This document shows positions 26,309-34,752 of a DNA stretch of 64,000 bases, in pieces (within the stretch, counting starts at the first letter, position 1; each line of letters begins with the position of its first letter). Source of the stretch: Methanospirillum stamsii. GTDB lineage: Archaea > Halobacteriota > Methanomicrobia > Methanomicrobiales > Methanospirillaceae. The notes beneath the pieces are model-generated. The model was not told where the DNA came from, made no database searches, and worked only from the letters and a program-made list of their open reading frames with translations. The position numbers and the translations under genes were made by a program. Where the stretch lies: assembly GCF_003173335.1 (NCBI RefSeq), contig NZ_QGMZ01000014.1, forward strand, positions 147,450 through 211,449. Direction: 5' to 3'.

Positions 26309-26527
26309 TTATTCAAGATCTTCTCTTGAGATTCCAGCCTGCTTTAGGATTTCTAAAAGGGTTCCTTTCGGGATCTCACGTCAAGGGTGAACTGCAACAA
26401 TGACCATGCGGCCGGAATCATGATGAATAAATATGTGGTGACTCCCCTTTAGACCGGTCTAACCTGATTCCTGCATGATAGAAATGCTGATGATTTGTTT
26501 AGGGGTGAGACGTGGCAATTTGCTCAT
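26309..26527 (-). pseudogene. hicA: broken HicA toxin
   Basis: On the minus strand the frame starts MSKLPRLTPKQIIS, the usual HicA N-terminus, then needs a frameshift to continue. It resumes with KGSHHIFIHHDSGRMVIVAVHP, here quoted in parts GSHHIFIHHDSGRM and VIVAVHP, an in-frame TGA, then REIPKGTLLEILKQAGIS, the standard HicA C-terminus. HicA is an mRNA-cleaving toxin with a dsRNA-binding fold; this copy cannot make the full protein. It overlaps the 3' end of intact hicB by 29 bp. Confidence 0.8.
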
Positions 26528-26753
26528 TTTCAGAGATTGTTAATAGATATTCAAGGACATTTCTTTCAGATGGTATTTCCTCCCCATGAGCGGTTAGGCT
26601 TTCAAGATATAACTCAATAGCCTCTTTGGCATTTCCTATAGCCTCATCAAGAGTATCTCCCCATGTTACACAGCCTGGAAGGAGTGGGACAGTTACCGTG
26701 AATCCCCCTTCCGGTTCTCTCCTAAGGAGTATCCGATATTGAATCTGATTCAT
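26499..26753 (-). CDS. hicB: HicB-family antitoxin
   Basis: An 84-residue single-domain HicB: YRILLRREPEGGFTVTVPLLPG followed by CVTWGDTLDEAIGNAKEAIELY (quoted as parts RREPEGGFTVTVPLLPG and GDTLDEAIGNAKEAI), the partial RNase H fold typical of HicB, with no C-terminal DNA-binding domain visible. It neutralises HicA; here the neighbouring hicA is broken, so it is an orphan antitoxin. Confidence 0.88.
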   Translation of the reverse strand: MNQIQYRILLRREPEGGFTVTVPLLPGCVTWGDTLDEAIGNAKEAIELYLESLTAHGEEIPSERNVLEYLLTISENEQIATSHP

Positions 26754-26897
26754 CGATGTATTTGAGAGTATGTGCGGACTTCATGAAAAACTTTTGAGTC
26801 GCAAATTCGTTGTTTACTCTATTTTTTTCGTGATTAAATTCTTGTTAGAAAGTGTTGTGCGAATTTAGATAATAGGCCAGGTCTGTAAAACTTATTC

Positions 26898-27215
26898 ATG
26901 ACCCGGAGTTTCAGGAGACCTTTCCAAATTGCCACTCTTCCACCGTTTCTCTTCCTAATTATTGAGCAGGCACCGAATGACAGCGAGGTTTTGTCGCTGG
27001 TTGATGCAACCATCCGCCTGTAGAAGGGAGACTCAGTTCATCCGGGGAAGGTTTCGATCCGGGCGATCAACCCGGAAGAATTCAGACCGGTGGATGGCTG
27101 GCCTGACAAGAAAACGTGTATCGTCTGCGGGAGAAGGCCGACCCATTATCCGGAACGAACGAAAGGGAAGACCCAACCTGTTACGCTCTGTAAGGTTTTT
27201 TTCCACCGGAATTGA
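26898..27215 (+). pseudogene. small zinc-finger protein with one nonsense codon (repeat copy 1)
   Basis: ATG 26898 opens 41 codons to TAG at 27021, after which the same frame continues for 63 codons to TGA at 27213. The second part holds INPEEFRPVDGWPDKKTC and CIVCGRRP followed by TQPVTLCK, so a zinc finger is likely. The homologous stretch near 28380-28570 confirms that this frame was once coding. Not recognised; likely from a virus or plasmid. Confidence 0.45.
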
Positions 27216-27545
27216 CGATTAAATCCAGCCAGCTTTGGACCATTCCCGGCATTATTGATCTCACCCGACTGGAGAGATGGACCGGTTCTTAACTCGCGGT
27301 GATATCTGTGATGGAGATGCGATCGCCTGGCAGGATTCGGGTGATCACTTCGGGATGTGTGAGACCTGCTATTCCCAGCTATGTGAGTCAGAGGTGAGAA
27401 CGTTATTACTCCCCTGGCTCTGGACCGGTCACCCGTCTTCCGGAGTCTCTATTGCCCCATACTCTCGGGCTAAGCTCGCTTCACCAATGGCAGATGAACT
27501 ACCCTGGTTTGAATCGAATACTCCCGGATGTGAAGACGTGCATAC
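26960..27545 (+). repeat. diverged direct repeat, copy 1
   Basis: About 580 bp clearly similar to 28340-28900 (copy 2), with long shared runs such as GACCCAACCTGTTACGCTCT and CAGCCAGCTTTGGACCATTC. Both copies carry the same decayed small genes: a zinc-finger gene, a frame with WTIPGIIDLTRLERW, and one with CETCYSQLCES. Boundaries are approximate. Confidence 0.7.
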
Positions 27546-27581
27546 TGAGTCACGATGCTCTGCAATCTTCCAAATAAGAAA
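27216..27581 (+). pseudogene. remnant of a small cysteine-containing protein
   Basis: Frame 27277-27585 reads MDRFLTRGDICDGDAIAW, then GMCETCYSQLCESEV. Just upstream a different frame reads SSQLWTIPGIIDLTRLERW, so the original gene is frameshifted near 27285. The same two segments occur in copy 2 at 28577-28750. Possible zinc-binding protein, not recognised. Confidence 0.4.
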
Positions 27582-28040
27582 TTAGTTCAGATGTTCTTTG
27601 AATTCTTCAAGGGTGATAGTGTTCGGTTTCACAAATCCTGCATCTTCCAGATTTTTGGGAACCCGATATTTTATCCGATTCTTATCTGAAGTGATAAACA
27701 AATCGCATCCATATGCAAGAGCGTATATCAGATGAACCCGATCCGTGTTCTCTACCCGTTAATCCACCCCTTCTGTTGCGAGCCGATAACAAATCTCTAC
27801 AACTGCGGGATCAGGGTACAAAGAGGTGATATTCCATTCATCAAAAGAACGGACCAGTGATGATATTAGACGAGAGCGATCAGATTGTTTTCTCATCTGA
27901 TCAATAGCTTCTCCCATTACGGTTATCGATGTTACAAGGGGAAAATTAATATTCGCTGCGTGATTCAATATGGTTTTATTTTTTGAATTCAAAGCACATT
28001 CAAAAAAGATACAGGTATCTAGAAAAGCAGACTTTACCAT
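27582..28040 (-). pseudogene. PIN-domain toxin interrupted by TAA
   Basis: Frame from ATG 28040 reads MVKSAFLDTCIFFECAL (first PIN acidic residue), a helical middle, then TAA at 27759-27761 after 93 codons. The same frame continues without further stops for 58 codons with DRVHLIYALAYGCDLFITSD, the conserved second half of a VapC-like PIN domain, to TAA at 27582. One nonsense mutation therefore removes the C-terminal catalytic acidic residues. The start overlaps the upstream antitoxin-like gene. Confidence 0.8.
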
Positions 28041-28195
28041 TTAATAGATTTGAGTCTACGCATTTTCTCATCAAATTCTTCTTTCGTAACTACAAAAGAA
28101 ATGAGGCCACCCCGCCCAACTCCCCCACCATACGGTCACATACCCCGCTCGTATGGCTTACCGATATTCTCCCGTGGGTCCAGTTCAGCTTCCAT
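28034..28195 (-). pseudogene. antitoxin-like partner of the PIN gene, interrupted by TGA
   Basis: ATG 28195, 19 codons beginning MEAELDPRENIGKPYERG, TGA, then 33 codons including ISFVVTKEEFDEKMRRLKSI, ending TAA at 28034-28036, overlapping the PIN start by 7 bp. Size, position and charged C-terminus fit an antitoxin, but the segment around the TGA is Gly/Arg-rich and could be inserted sequence. Confidence 0.45.
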
Positions 28196-28339
28196 TACTA
28201 ATACATGGAAAAGGAGTAGAATTAATATTTCTTTTCTATCCCTCGATTATGACATCGTTCAATCTCATCTGTCTGGCATACCATTAAGAAATTTTAGCGG
28301 CCGATACCCTAATCCTGCACGCTATAGCCCATGAATGTT

Positions 28340-28900
28340 AGCGGGATTCTGCCGCCGGCTGCTGCAACCACCCACCAGAGTAAGGGTGACTCCGCTCATT
28401 TGGGAAGGGTTACGATCCGGGTATCAACCCGGAAGAATTCATATCGGTGGATGGCTGGCCTGACAAGAAATCGTGTATTATCTGCGGGAATAAGTAGGCC
28501 TATTACCCGGAACGAACGAAGGGGAAGACCCAACCTGTTACGCTCTGAAAGGTCTGTTACCATCGGAGTTGACGATGCAGTCCAGCCAGCTTTGGACCAT
28601 TCCCGGCATTATTGATCTCACCCGGCTGGAGAGATGGGCCGGGGCTAAACAGCGGTGATATCTGTCATGGAGATGCGATTGCCTGGCAGGATCCGGGTGA
28701 TAATTTCAGGATGTGTGAGACCTGCTATTCCCAGCTCTGCGAGTCATAGGTGAGAATCTGATCACTCCCCTGGCCGTGGACCGTTCTTTTGTCTTCCGGA
28801 GTATTTATTGTCCCCATACCCTTGAACAATGCCCGCTCCGCCGCTGGCAGATGAACTGTCTGGCCTGTGACCGGTACTCCCGGGTGAGGAGGATGGCATA
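28340..28900 (+). repeat. diverged direct repeat, copy 2
   Basis: Counterpart of 26960-27545, about 1.38 kb downstream. Compared with copy 1 it has a one-base deletion near 28420, an extra TAG after CIICGNK, and further changes, so all genes in it are broken. A clean small frame MQSSQLWTIPGIIDLTRL survives from about 28576 for 27 codons. Confidence 0.65.
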
Positions 28901-29093
28901 CAGAGGGTCTGTCCGCTGGAGGAGGCCTGTGCAGCTTGCTGATGCCCTCCGGCTGGTCCGGAATGAATACCAGGTCTTCCGACACCGGAAGAAATCACGG
29001 GCATATTATCATCGGAACCGTGAGAAGATCCTGCAGAAGAGGAGAGAAAAGAAATTTCCGGGTTTATTCAGACCGGAGGCTGTAATGGCCTGA
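28776..29093 (+). CDS. hypothetical basic protein, partly inside repeat copy 2
   Basis: A 105-residue frame from GTG 28776, possibly starting instead at the internal ATG in WQMNCLACDRYS. The C-terminal half is strongly basic: RHRKKSRAYYHRNREKILQK. The NREKIL pattern occurs in small viral proteins related to HNH or packaging functions, but this is only a resemblance. It ends 33 bp before the next ORF. GC-richer than the flanks. Confidence 0.45.
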   Translation: MDRSFVFRSIYCPHTLEQCPLRRWQMNCLACDRYSRVRRMAYRGSVRWRRPVQLADALRLVRNEYQVFRHRKKSRAYYHRNREKILQKRREKKFPGLFRPEAVMA

Positions 29094-29126
29094 CCGGAAG
29101 GGGTTCTTCTCCTCCGGAGGTGTGTT

Positions 29127-29465
29127 GTGGGAAAGTTTGCGGTTTTTCGTGAGCGTTCGTCCCGTTCCCTGGAGAAGGTCGGCCGGTTTCGGATTGAAGG
29201 GGAGAATATTGTGAGATACTTGGATGGTATGGGAACGTATCAGGTGAGGAGATCCTGGGAGATCCTGGTTCTTCTCCGGTTAGGGGATGAGGTGATCCGG
29301 GACCTGGATGGGGGAACAGTCGGGATGATGAGCCTGTCCGGGAGTGGAAAGGGAGTGAAGATGGTGATCCAGGAGCGGTTGTATGTTGCTCCGGGCCGGA
29401 GGGTGAAGCAGGTACTGGAGGGGAAGGAGAAGAAAGGGGCGGTGTTTGGGGTAAAATTGATGTGA
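29127..29465 (+). CDS. hypothetical 112-residue protein with strong ribosome binding site
   Basis: GTG start at 29127 preceded by GGAGG at 29116-29120, six bases away. The protein is basic, contains REGENIVRYLDG-like beta segments (EGENIVRYLDG) and RRVKQVLEGKEKKGAV at the C-terminus; no known domain is seen. The codon use is GC-rich, unlike the AT-rich defence genes that follow on the other strand. It ends 9 bp from the 3' end of brxA, convergently. Confidence 0.55.
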   Translation: MGKFAVFRERSSRSLEKVGRFRIEGENIVRYLDGMGTYQVRRSWEILVLLRLGDEVIRDLDGGTVGMMSLSGSGKGVKMVIQERLYVAPGRRVKQVLEGKEKKGAVFGVKLM

Positions 29466-29474
29466 TATTTTTAC

Positions 29475-30209
29475 TTAGCTTTTGAATGAAACAACAATCC
29501 TACCCGATCCTGATGAATGAGTTGTAAAAAATTCACTCCGGGCAATGTCATCCATCGTGATGGAGAAAGAGAAAGGAAATGCTATCAGTAAATCAATAAT
29601 CTTAGAAATTTCTACAGGATTACTATTTGCTTTGATAAGAGTTGCTAATAGCCACAATTGGAGTTCCCTATTATTGCTGGATAGCAGATTTTCTTTCGAG
29701 TACTTGTATTTTTTTCTCTGTAAGAGATTCCATTCGAATAATGTCAATGGAACAAGACAAGTTTGTTTTTGAACACAAGAACGTTCACCCCATGTGTTTT
29801 TTAATTCATTATATATCATCGGTGAACTTACTTCGTCATAAAACCCTAATTTGGTTGAGAGAATTCTCACTATATCACATACAAAGGGATAAGCAAGAAT
29901 TAACAGTCCATAATGAAGCCATATACGGTCTTTAGTTCGGATATTTTTTAATAAATTACATGCATAATCCCTCAATTGTTTATCATCATCTGGGACTCTA
30001 ATCCATATACGAAGTAATATTGTTATGATTTTTTTTCTACCTGCCTCATTTGGATATTTTTCTGAAAGAAACTCATGAAGAAATTTTCGGGTTAGATCTA
30101 GGTCCTTTGTTTTGCAGTAATGATCTGCTGTAAGATCAATCAAATCATGTGGGATTTTTCGATCATATCCAATCTGTTTTTTCTTCACATTCTCACCGAA
30201 GGATTTCAA
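29475..30209 (-). CDS. brxA: BREX type 3 BrxA-like protein
   Basis: A 244-residue protein at the end of the BREX operon, in the place where type 3 systems carry brxA. Middle region YGLLILAYPFVCDIVRIL, then TWGERSCVQK and the leucine-rich helical C-terminus fit the BrxA (DUF1819-like, NusB-like) family, whose members bind DNA. Identification rests on position, size and this pattern, so it is less certain than its neighbours. It overlaps pglZ by 17 bp. Confidence 0.75.
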   Translation of the reverse strand: MKSFGENVKKKQIGYDRKIPHDLIDLTADHYCKTKDLDLTRKFLHEFLSEKYPNEAGRKKIITILLRIWIRVPDDDKQLRDYACNLLKNIRTKDRIWLHYGLLILAYPFVCDIVRILSTKLGFYDEVSSPMIYNELKNTWGERSCVQKQTCLVPLTLFEWNLLQRKKYKYSKENLLSSNNRELQLWLLATLIKANSNPVEISKIIDLLIAFPFSFSITMDDIARSEFFTTHSSGSGRIVVSFKS

Positions 30210-32130
30210 TAAACGGAACTAATACTTCTTCAATAGAAATACCGCCATGACAAAGAGAGGAATGATTTTTTTTATCATATGACCTGGTTCCCGACATTAA
30301 CAAAGGAAATAAAAAATTGTTGAAATTTGATGATGGCCAAATAATTTGTTCATCTAATTTACTCAGTCCTCTTGATTGGAATGCCTTGTCTTTAAATATT
30401 TTAGCCCGCTTACTATTTTCTGTTAATAATTCACCTTCATTATAATCTCCAATCCCTTGGGCTAAAATATGACCATGATCTGATGTGATAAAGATATTAA
30501 AGCCTCTATCTTGCAGGGTGTTAAAAAATTGAGAGACAAATCCTTGATCTAACCATTCACGAATTTTCTTTGGCATAAGAGTGTATGAAAAATTTTCTTC
30601 ATGAATGAACTCGTCAATGGTATTAATTACTAATCCAACAATGTCAGATTGATAAATCTCTTGAATTTTTGATTGATCAGTAATATCTTTTAAACGAATT
30701 CCTGTGAAATGAGAAATCCTTGTTCCTCTCGGTTCAGATGAGGACCAATAATTGATCCATAAATTTCTCTCTTTACTTTGTGTAATATCATTTATAGAAT
30801 TTGATTGATGATCACTATTCTCAAATAGATAAAATGGAGGAACTCCAGAGAAAATACTTTTTCTTGATATCGATGTTAATGTGGGTATATGGGCGAATAC
30901 TGGAATAATTTTAGGGTTATCATTTTTTAAAATTTCTTTTTGAATTAGTTCCCATTCATAATATGCTAATCCATCTATTACAATCAGAGCGATTTTGTCA
31001 CCATTCTTCCGTTTTGATTTAATATATGGAAGAATATGATGAACCATAACTGGTTCAGGAAGATATGGGGCATTAAGGATTAATGGGTATGATTTTTGAA
31101 TCCAATGGAGAAATAATTCTTCAACATTTGATTGGACAGCATTAAATTTCTCAATGTGTTTTTGATTTTGAACCTTCATTCTTAAATTTAGAATGTCAGC
31201 CCATATAGAGCAAATTTTTTGCCAATCAGAATAATGGTTTGCAATATTTGCCAATGATACAGTCCGATGTAAAAGGTCAAGAAATCTGTTCTCTAATGTT
31301 TCAGCTGAATCATGAGCAACACCGATTCTTAATCGTGGTGGAAGATTCTCGATCGATTGGGATGAAACAGGTCTTATTATCCCTTCAATAATCATCGAAT
31401 CTAAATATACCCATATTTCTGTTTTTTCAAGAAATATTTTAGGTCTTTCACCATTAATAACCGAATCAAGATATTGATTCCATAGAACCTGCAAATGATC
31501 AATAAAAGAAGAATAATCAAATATGTCTATGCCATCAACTTCTGAAAATTTTTTAGTCTCTAATTTTTGAAGTATATATTCTGAATAATCTGAAGGAAGA
31601 TATATCCGTTTATAATGAATTCTTATAAGATTTTCAAAGAGATCTTCAATTGTATTAATCGCATCAATGTTTATCGAAAAGACTAGCCGAAGAATTAATT
31701 CTGTTGTTTCATTAGAACCAAGTCTTTTTTGGGGTAGAAATGTCTGATATGATTCGTAAAATTGTTCAAGTAATGATACATCTAAATTTTTTACTACTGG
31801 AGTGGACAATTTATCGAAAATACTAGCTAATCCTACCTCATATGTTTCTGCATGAATGAAGATATCATACGGAATTTCAGGTATGGGAATTTCTATTCTG
31901 ACAATAAAGTGGAAGGAATGATCAGAATTATAGAGATTTGGGCGAATTTCTGATTCATACCAAAGTCTAAATGAAAATGGATCAAAAAATTGAAAAAATT
32001 GATAATTCAGTGAAATTATCTCCCTTTGAATCGATTCAACGAGGAGTAATTGGTCTGGATCATATACAAAAATAAACCTATGGCGTGAGTACTTTATTTT
32101 TTCTAATACTGCATCAGGTAATGATTTCAT
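30193..32130 (-). CDS. pglZ: BREX PglZ family phosphatase-like protein
   Basis: A 645-residue alkaline phosphatase-superfamily protein, one of the two hallmark genes of BREX. The core starts with KIALIVIDGLAYYEWEL (metal-binding Asp, about residue 385), includes the LTSISRKSIFSG segment, which is where the nucleophile Ser/Thr lies in PglZ, and FITSDHGHILAQG (about 547), ending with GGISIEEVLVPFI. The N-terminal 350 residues are the PglZ-specific region. Its role in blocking phage DNA replication is not understood in detail. Overlaps the helicase gene by 4 bp and brxA by 17 bp. Confidence 0.92.
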   Translation of the reverse strand: MKSLPDAVLEKIKYSRHRFIFVYDPDQLLLVESIQREIISLNYQFFQFFDPFSFRLWYESEIRPNLYNSDHSFHFIVRIEIPIPEIPYDIFIHAETYEVGLASIFDKLSTPVVKNLDVSLLEQFYESYQTFLPQKRLGSNETTELILRLVFSINIDAINTIEDLFENLIRIHYKRIYLPSDYSEYILQKLETKKFSEVDGIDIFDYSSFIDHLQVLWNQYLDSVINGERPKIFLEKTEIWVYLDSMIIEGIIRPVSSQSIENLPPRLRIGVAHDSAETLENRFLDLLHRTVSLANIANHYSDWQKICSIWADILNLRMKVQNQKHIEKFNAVQSNVEELFLHWIQKSYPLILNAPYLPEPVMVHHILPYIKSKRKNGDKIALIVIDGLAYYEWELIQKEILKNDNPKIIPVFAHIPTLTSISRKSIFSGVPPFYLFENSDHQSNSINDITQSKERNLWINYWSSSEPRGTRISHFTGIRLKDITDQSKIQEIYQSDIVGLVINTIDEFIHEENFSYTLMPKKIREWLDQGFVSQFFNTLQDRGFNIFITSDHGHILAQGIGDYNEGELLTENSKRAKIFKDKAFQSRGLSKLDEQIIWPSSNFNNFLFPLLMSGTRSYDKKNHSSLCHGGISIEEVLVPFIEILR

Positions 32131-34694
32131 GCAGTGTCTCCAACTGCAAGTAACAATACTGGATACTTTTCAGAAGTACTATCTACATTATTTGAACAGA
32201 ATTGTTCAACTGAATTCATCAGGTTTAAATAAATTGCCTCTTTAAACTGCGTCATCCCAGATATCTGAAATGTTCCTCTTCCCAGGATCTCCCATATTTT
32301 GAATGCTGTTGTTTGAAAAAGCCTATTTTGATAATCGAGGAATATGGGCAATACCTGAATATTTCCGGATGAATTTCTCAAATGATATAAACCGAAAGTC
32401 CCTTTTACCGATCCTATTCCTTCTAATTGAATTATTGGGATATCACAGGTTTCTGTTACTCTTACAATTTCGGACAGGATTTTCTGGATTTGAGGGGTTT
32501 TTAAAGTTGCCAATTGTGAATGAGGATCTTGTGCCTCGTCAAAATCAAAAACTAAGTTATAATTTTTTGATCCATCTGGCCAAAGAACCTGATATCCAAA
32601 TAGGTCTGATCCTATCTTCCCTCCGGATAATGGGACAAGGTTGTGAACCATTTGAGAAAGCCAATACGGAAGAGGATGGTGCATTAAATCATAAGCCTGT
32701 TCTGGGGAAAGTTCTTGATCACTGATAATCACATCCCAGTATCCCCGTTCTTGGTTGGCCCTACTTTTTATAATATTAAGTAGCCGGTCAATTTTCTGTT
32801 GTAATTCACCGGGATTTAACAGCGCATTTATATAAAGATCATCAAAATTCTGTTCTGCTTCTGATGAATCAAGAATATCTGATAATTTATCAAATCCAAG
32901 TTCTTGTAAAATAATCCAGAGTTTTTTGTTTAAGACTTCCCAAACCCGCTCATCAACAGTATCCTTGTATACTAAGTTATATACTTCAACATCGCGATTC
33001 TGACCAATCCTATCCACACGGCCGATTCTCTGTTCAACTCTCATCGGGTTCCAGGGAAGATCATAATTAATTACTATATGACAGAATTGCAGGTTGAGTC
33101 CTTCTCCTCCGGCCTCAGTGGAAATGAGGATCTGTATTTTTTCAGAAAAGAGACGTAGTGATATCTGTCGTTCCTCAATATCCATACTCCCATTAAGACA
33201 GATTACTGAAAATCCTCGTTTCTCTAAGTACTCTTTCAGCATCATTTGGGTTGCTACAAACTCAGTGAAAATAAGAAATTTAACCCTGGAATCAGATTCC
33301 CGGGAAATAATCTCTCTTAAGATAGCTTCTAAGGATTCAGCCCTGATGTCTGGTCCTGTCCGGGTGCAACGTTCAGCGATGGCTAAAATCTTTTGAATCT
33401 GTTCATATTCTTCGGTAAGAGGAGAGGGAGAAGTTTGAAGTAGATATTCAAGTAATTCCTGGGTATCGGTCTCAAGCATTTGTTCCAAATCTTTTGGAGA
33501 ATAAGAGCACGATACTAATGATGATTCAACGACTAATGAGCGACGACGCATTGTCTCTAAAATTGCTTGAGTGCTTGAAGAAACGAGCCTCTGCATAAGA
33601 ACCATGAGAAATCCGATTCCGGTTCTTTTTTCTCGTTTTGCATAGTCGTACCAGTATTTTACGTAAAAGGTTACGGCATTATACAACTCATGCTGGAGGG
33701 GCGATTCCTTGAGAGAGACAGCAATTGTTTGGGCGTGTCGTTTTCTGAATAATTGCTTCCCTTCTGCATCTATTGCATTTCGTTTTTCAGTCCGAATAAC
33801 GTATTCTGATACGACTTCTCGTTCTACTTCCTGAGCCGATCTGAATCGTTTCGGATCCAAATGACCCATTAATCGAAGAAAGGCGTCCGTCTTCCCCTGG
33901 TGCGGTGTAGCAGATAATAAAAGAAGATGTTCTGTTTTTTCGGTGAGAGTTTTTGCTAATTTATATCGAGCAACCAGTTCAGATGTCCCTCCCGTTTTAT
34001 GGGCTTCATCGATGATAACAAGGTCCCAATCAATAGAAGTAACAGCCAAAAATCTGGCACGATTATACTGATCACATTCTTCTGGAGTCCATCCTTTTCT
34101 TTCTTCTATTGGCTTGATAACATCAATAGAAGTAATAATCTGATTGTACCGCATCCATGCTTCTGGGGAGGCTTCAGCGGTTTCTCCAGGAATTACAATA
34201 GTAAAATCCTCATCAAATTTTTCAGATAGTTCCGATCTCCATTGCCTGATAAGACCAGCAGGGGCAACGATTAATATCTTTGATATTTTTCCTCTGACCT
34301 TTAGTTCCTGCATTATCAGGCCGGCTTCAATTGTTTTTCCAAGACCAACTTCGTCAGCTAATAGAAATCGAACCCTGGGGGATGCATATGCTCTAGCCAA
34401 AGCATATAATTGATGCGGGAGAGGAAGTATTCGTGAAGAGAAAGGTGAAATCAATGGTTCTTTTTGAATAATATCCCTTAATTTTTCTGATGCAGAAATT
34501 CCAATGATACGCTCCTTCACCCAATAATTGGAAGGGATATCACTCAGGGAAGTATTCTCTCTGATAGCTACGGTATCAGTCGAAGGAATCCATACCCGGT
34601 ATTTCCCCTGTTGTATTAGAGATATTATCTGGATGGATTGATGATCATCTGATGAGTATAACCATGAGCCCGGAATTATTTTCTCATTTTCCAT
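32127..34694 (-). CDS. brxHII: BREX type 3 helicase BrxHII (SNF2/RapA-like)
   Basis: An 855-residue superfamily 2 helicase or translocase. Motif I ADEVGLGKTIEAG (about residue 115), motif II IIDEAHKTGG (DEAH, about 228), motif III LLLSATPHQG, and C-terminal motifs ISTEAGGEGLNLQF and EQRIGRVDRIGQ (about 560) are intact. This RapA/HepA-like architecture with a C-terminal extension is the helicase of BREX type 3. It follows the AlbA_2 gene after 58 bp and overlaps pglZ by 4 bp. Confidence 0.9.
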   Translation of the reverse strand: MENEKIIPGSWLYSSDDHQSIQIISLIQQGKYRVWIPSTDTVAIRENTSLSDIPSNYWVKERIIGISASEKLRDIIQKEPLISPFSSRILPLPHQLYALARAYASPRVRFLLADEVGLGKTIEAGLIMQELKVRGKISKILIVAPAGLIRQWRSELSEKFDEDFTIVIPGETAEASPEAWMRYNQIITSIDVIKPIEERKGWTPEECDQYNRARFLAVTSIDWDLVIIDEAHKTGGTSELVARYKLAKTLTEKTEHLLLLSATPHQGKTDAFLRLMGHLDPKRFRSAQEVEREVVSEYVIRTEKRNAIDAEGKQLFRKRHAQTIAVSLKESPLQHELYNAVTFYVKYWYDYAKREKRTGIGFLMVLMQRLVSSSTQAILETMRRRSLVVESSLVSCSYSPKDLEQMLETDTQELLEYLLQTSPSPLTEEYEQIQKILAIAERCTRTGPDIRAESLEAILREIISRESDSRVKFLIFTEFVATQMMLKEYLEKRGFSVICLNGSMDIEERQISLRLFSEKIQILISTEAGGEGLNLQFCHIVINYDLPWNPMRVEQRIGRVDRIGQNRDVEVYNLVYKDTVDERVWEVLNKKLWIILQELGFDKLSDILDSSEAEQNFDDLYINALLNPGELQQKIDRLLNIIKSRANQERGYWDVIISDQELSPEQAYDLMHHPLPYWLSQMVHNLVPLSGGKIGSDLFGYQVLWPDGSKNYNLVFDFDEAQDPHSQLATLKTPQIQKILSEIVRVTETCDIPIIQLEGIGSVKGTFGLYHLRNSSGNIQVLPIFLDYQNRLFQTTAFKIWEILGRGTFQISGMTQFKEAIYLNLMNSVEQFCSNNVDSTSEKYPVLLLAVGDTA

Positions 34695-34752
34695 AATTTT
34701 TCCATGTGTTCATAATTTTTTTAAAAAATGGAAAAAAGAAATAAATTATACA

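Noticed and set aside
25985..27215. Internal TGA and TAG codons as selenocysteine or pyrrolysine sites
   Set aside because: The genes are small accessory ORFs in a cluster with other stops and frameshifts (including TAA), and no SECIS-like hairpin or Pyl genes were seen; decay is simpler.
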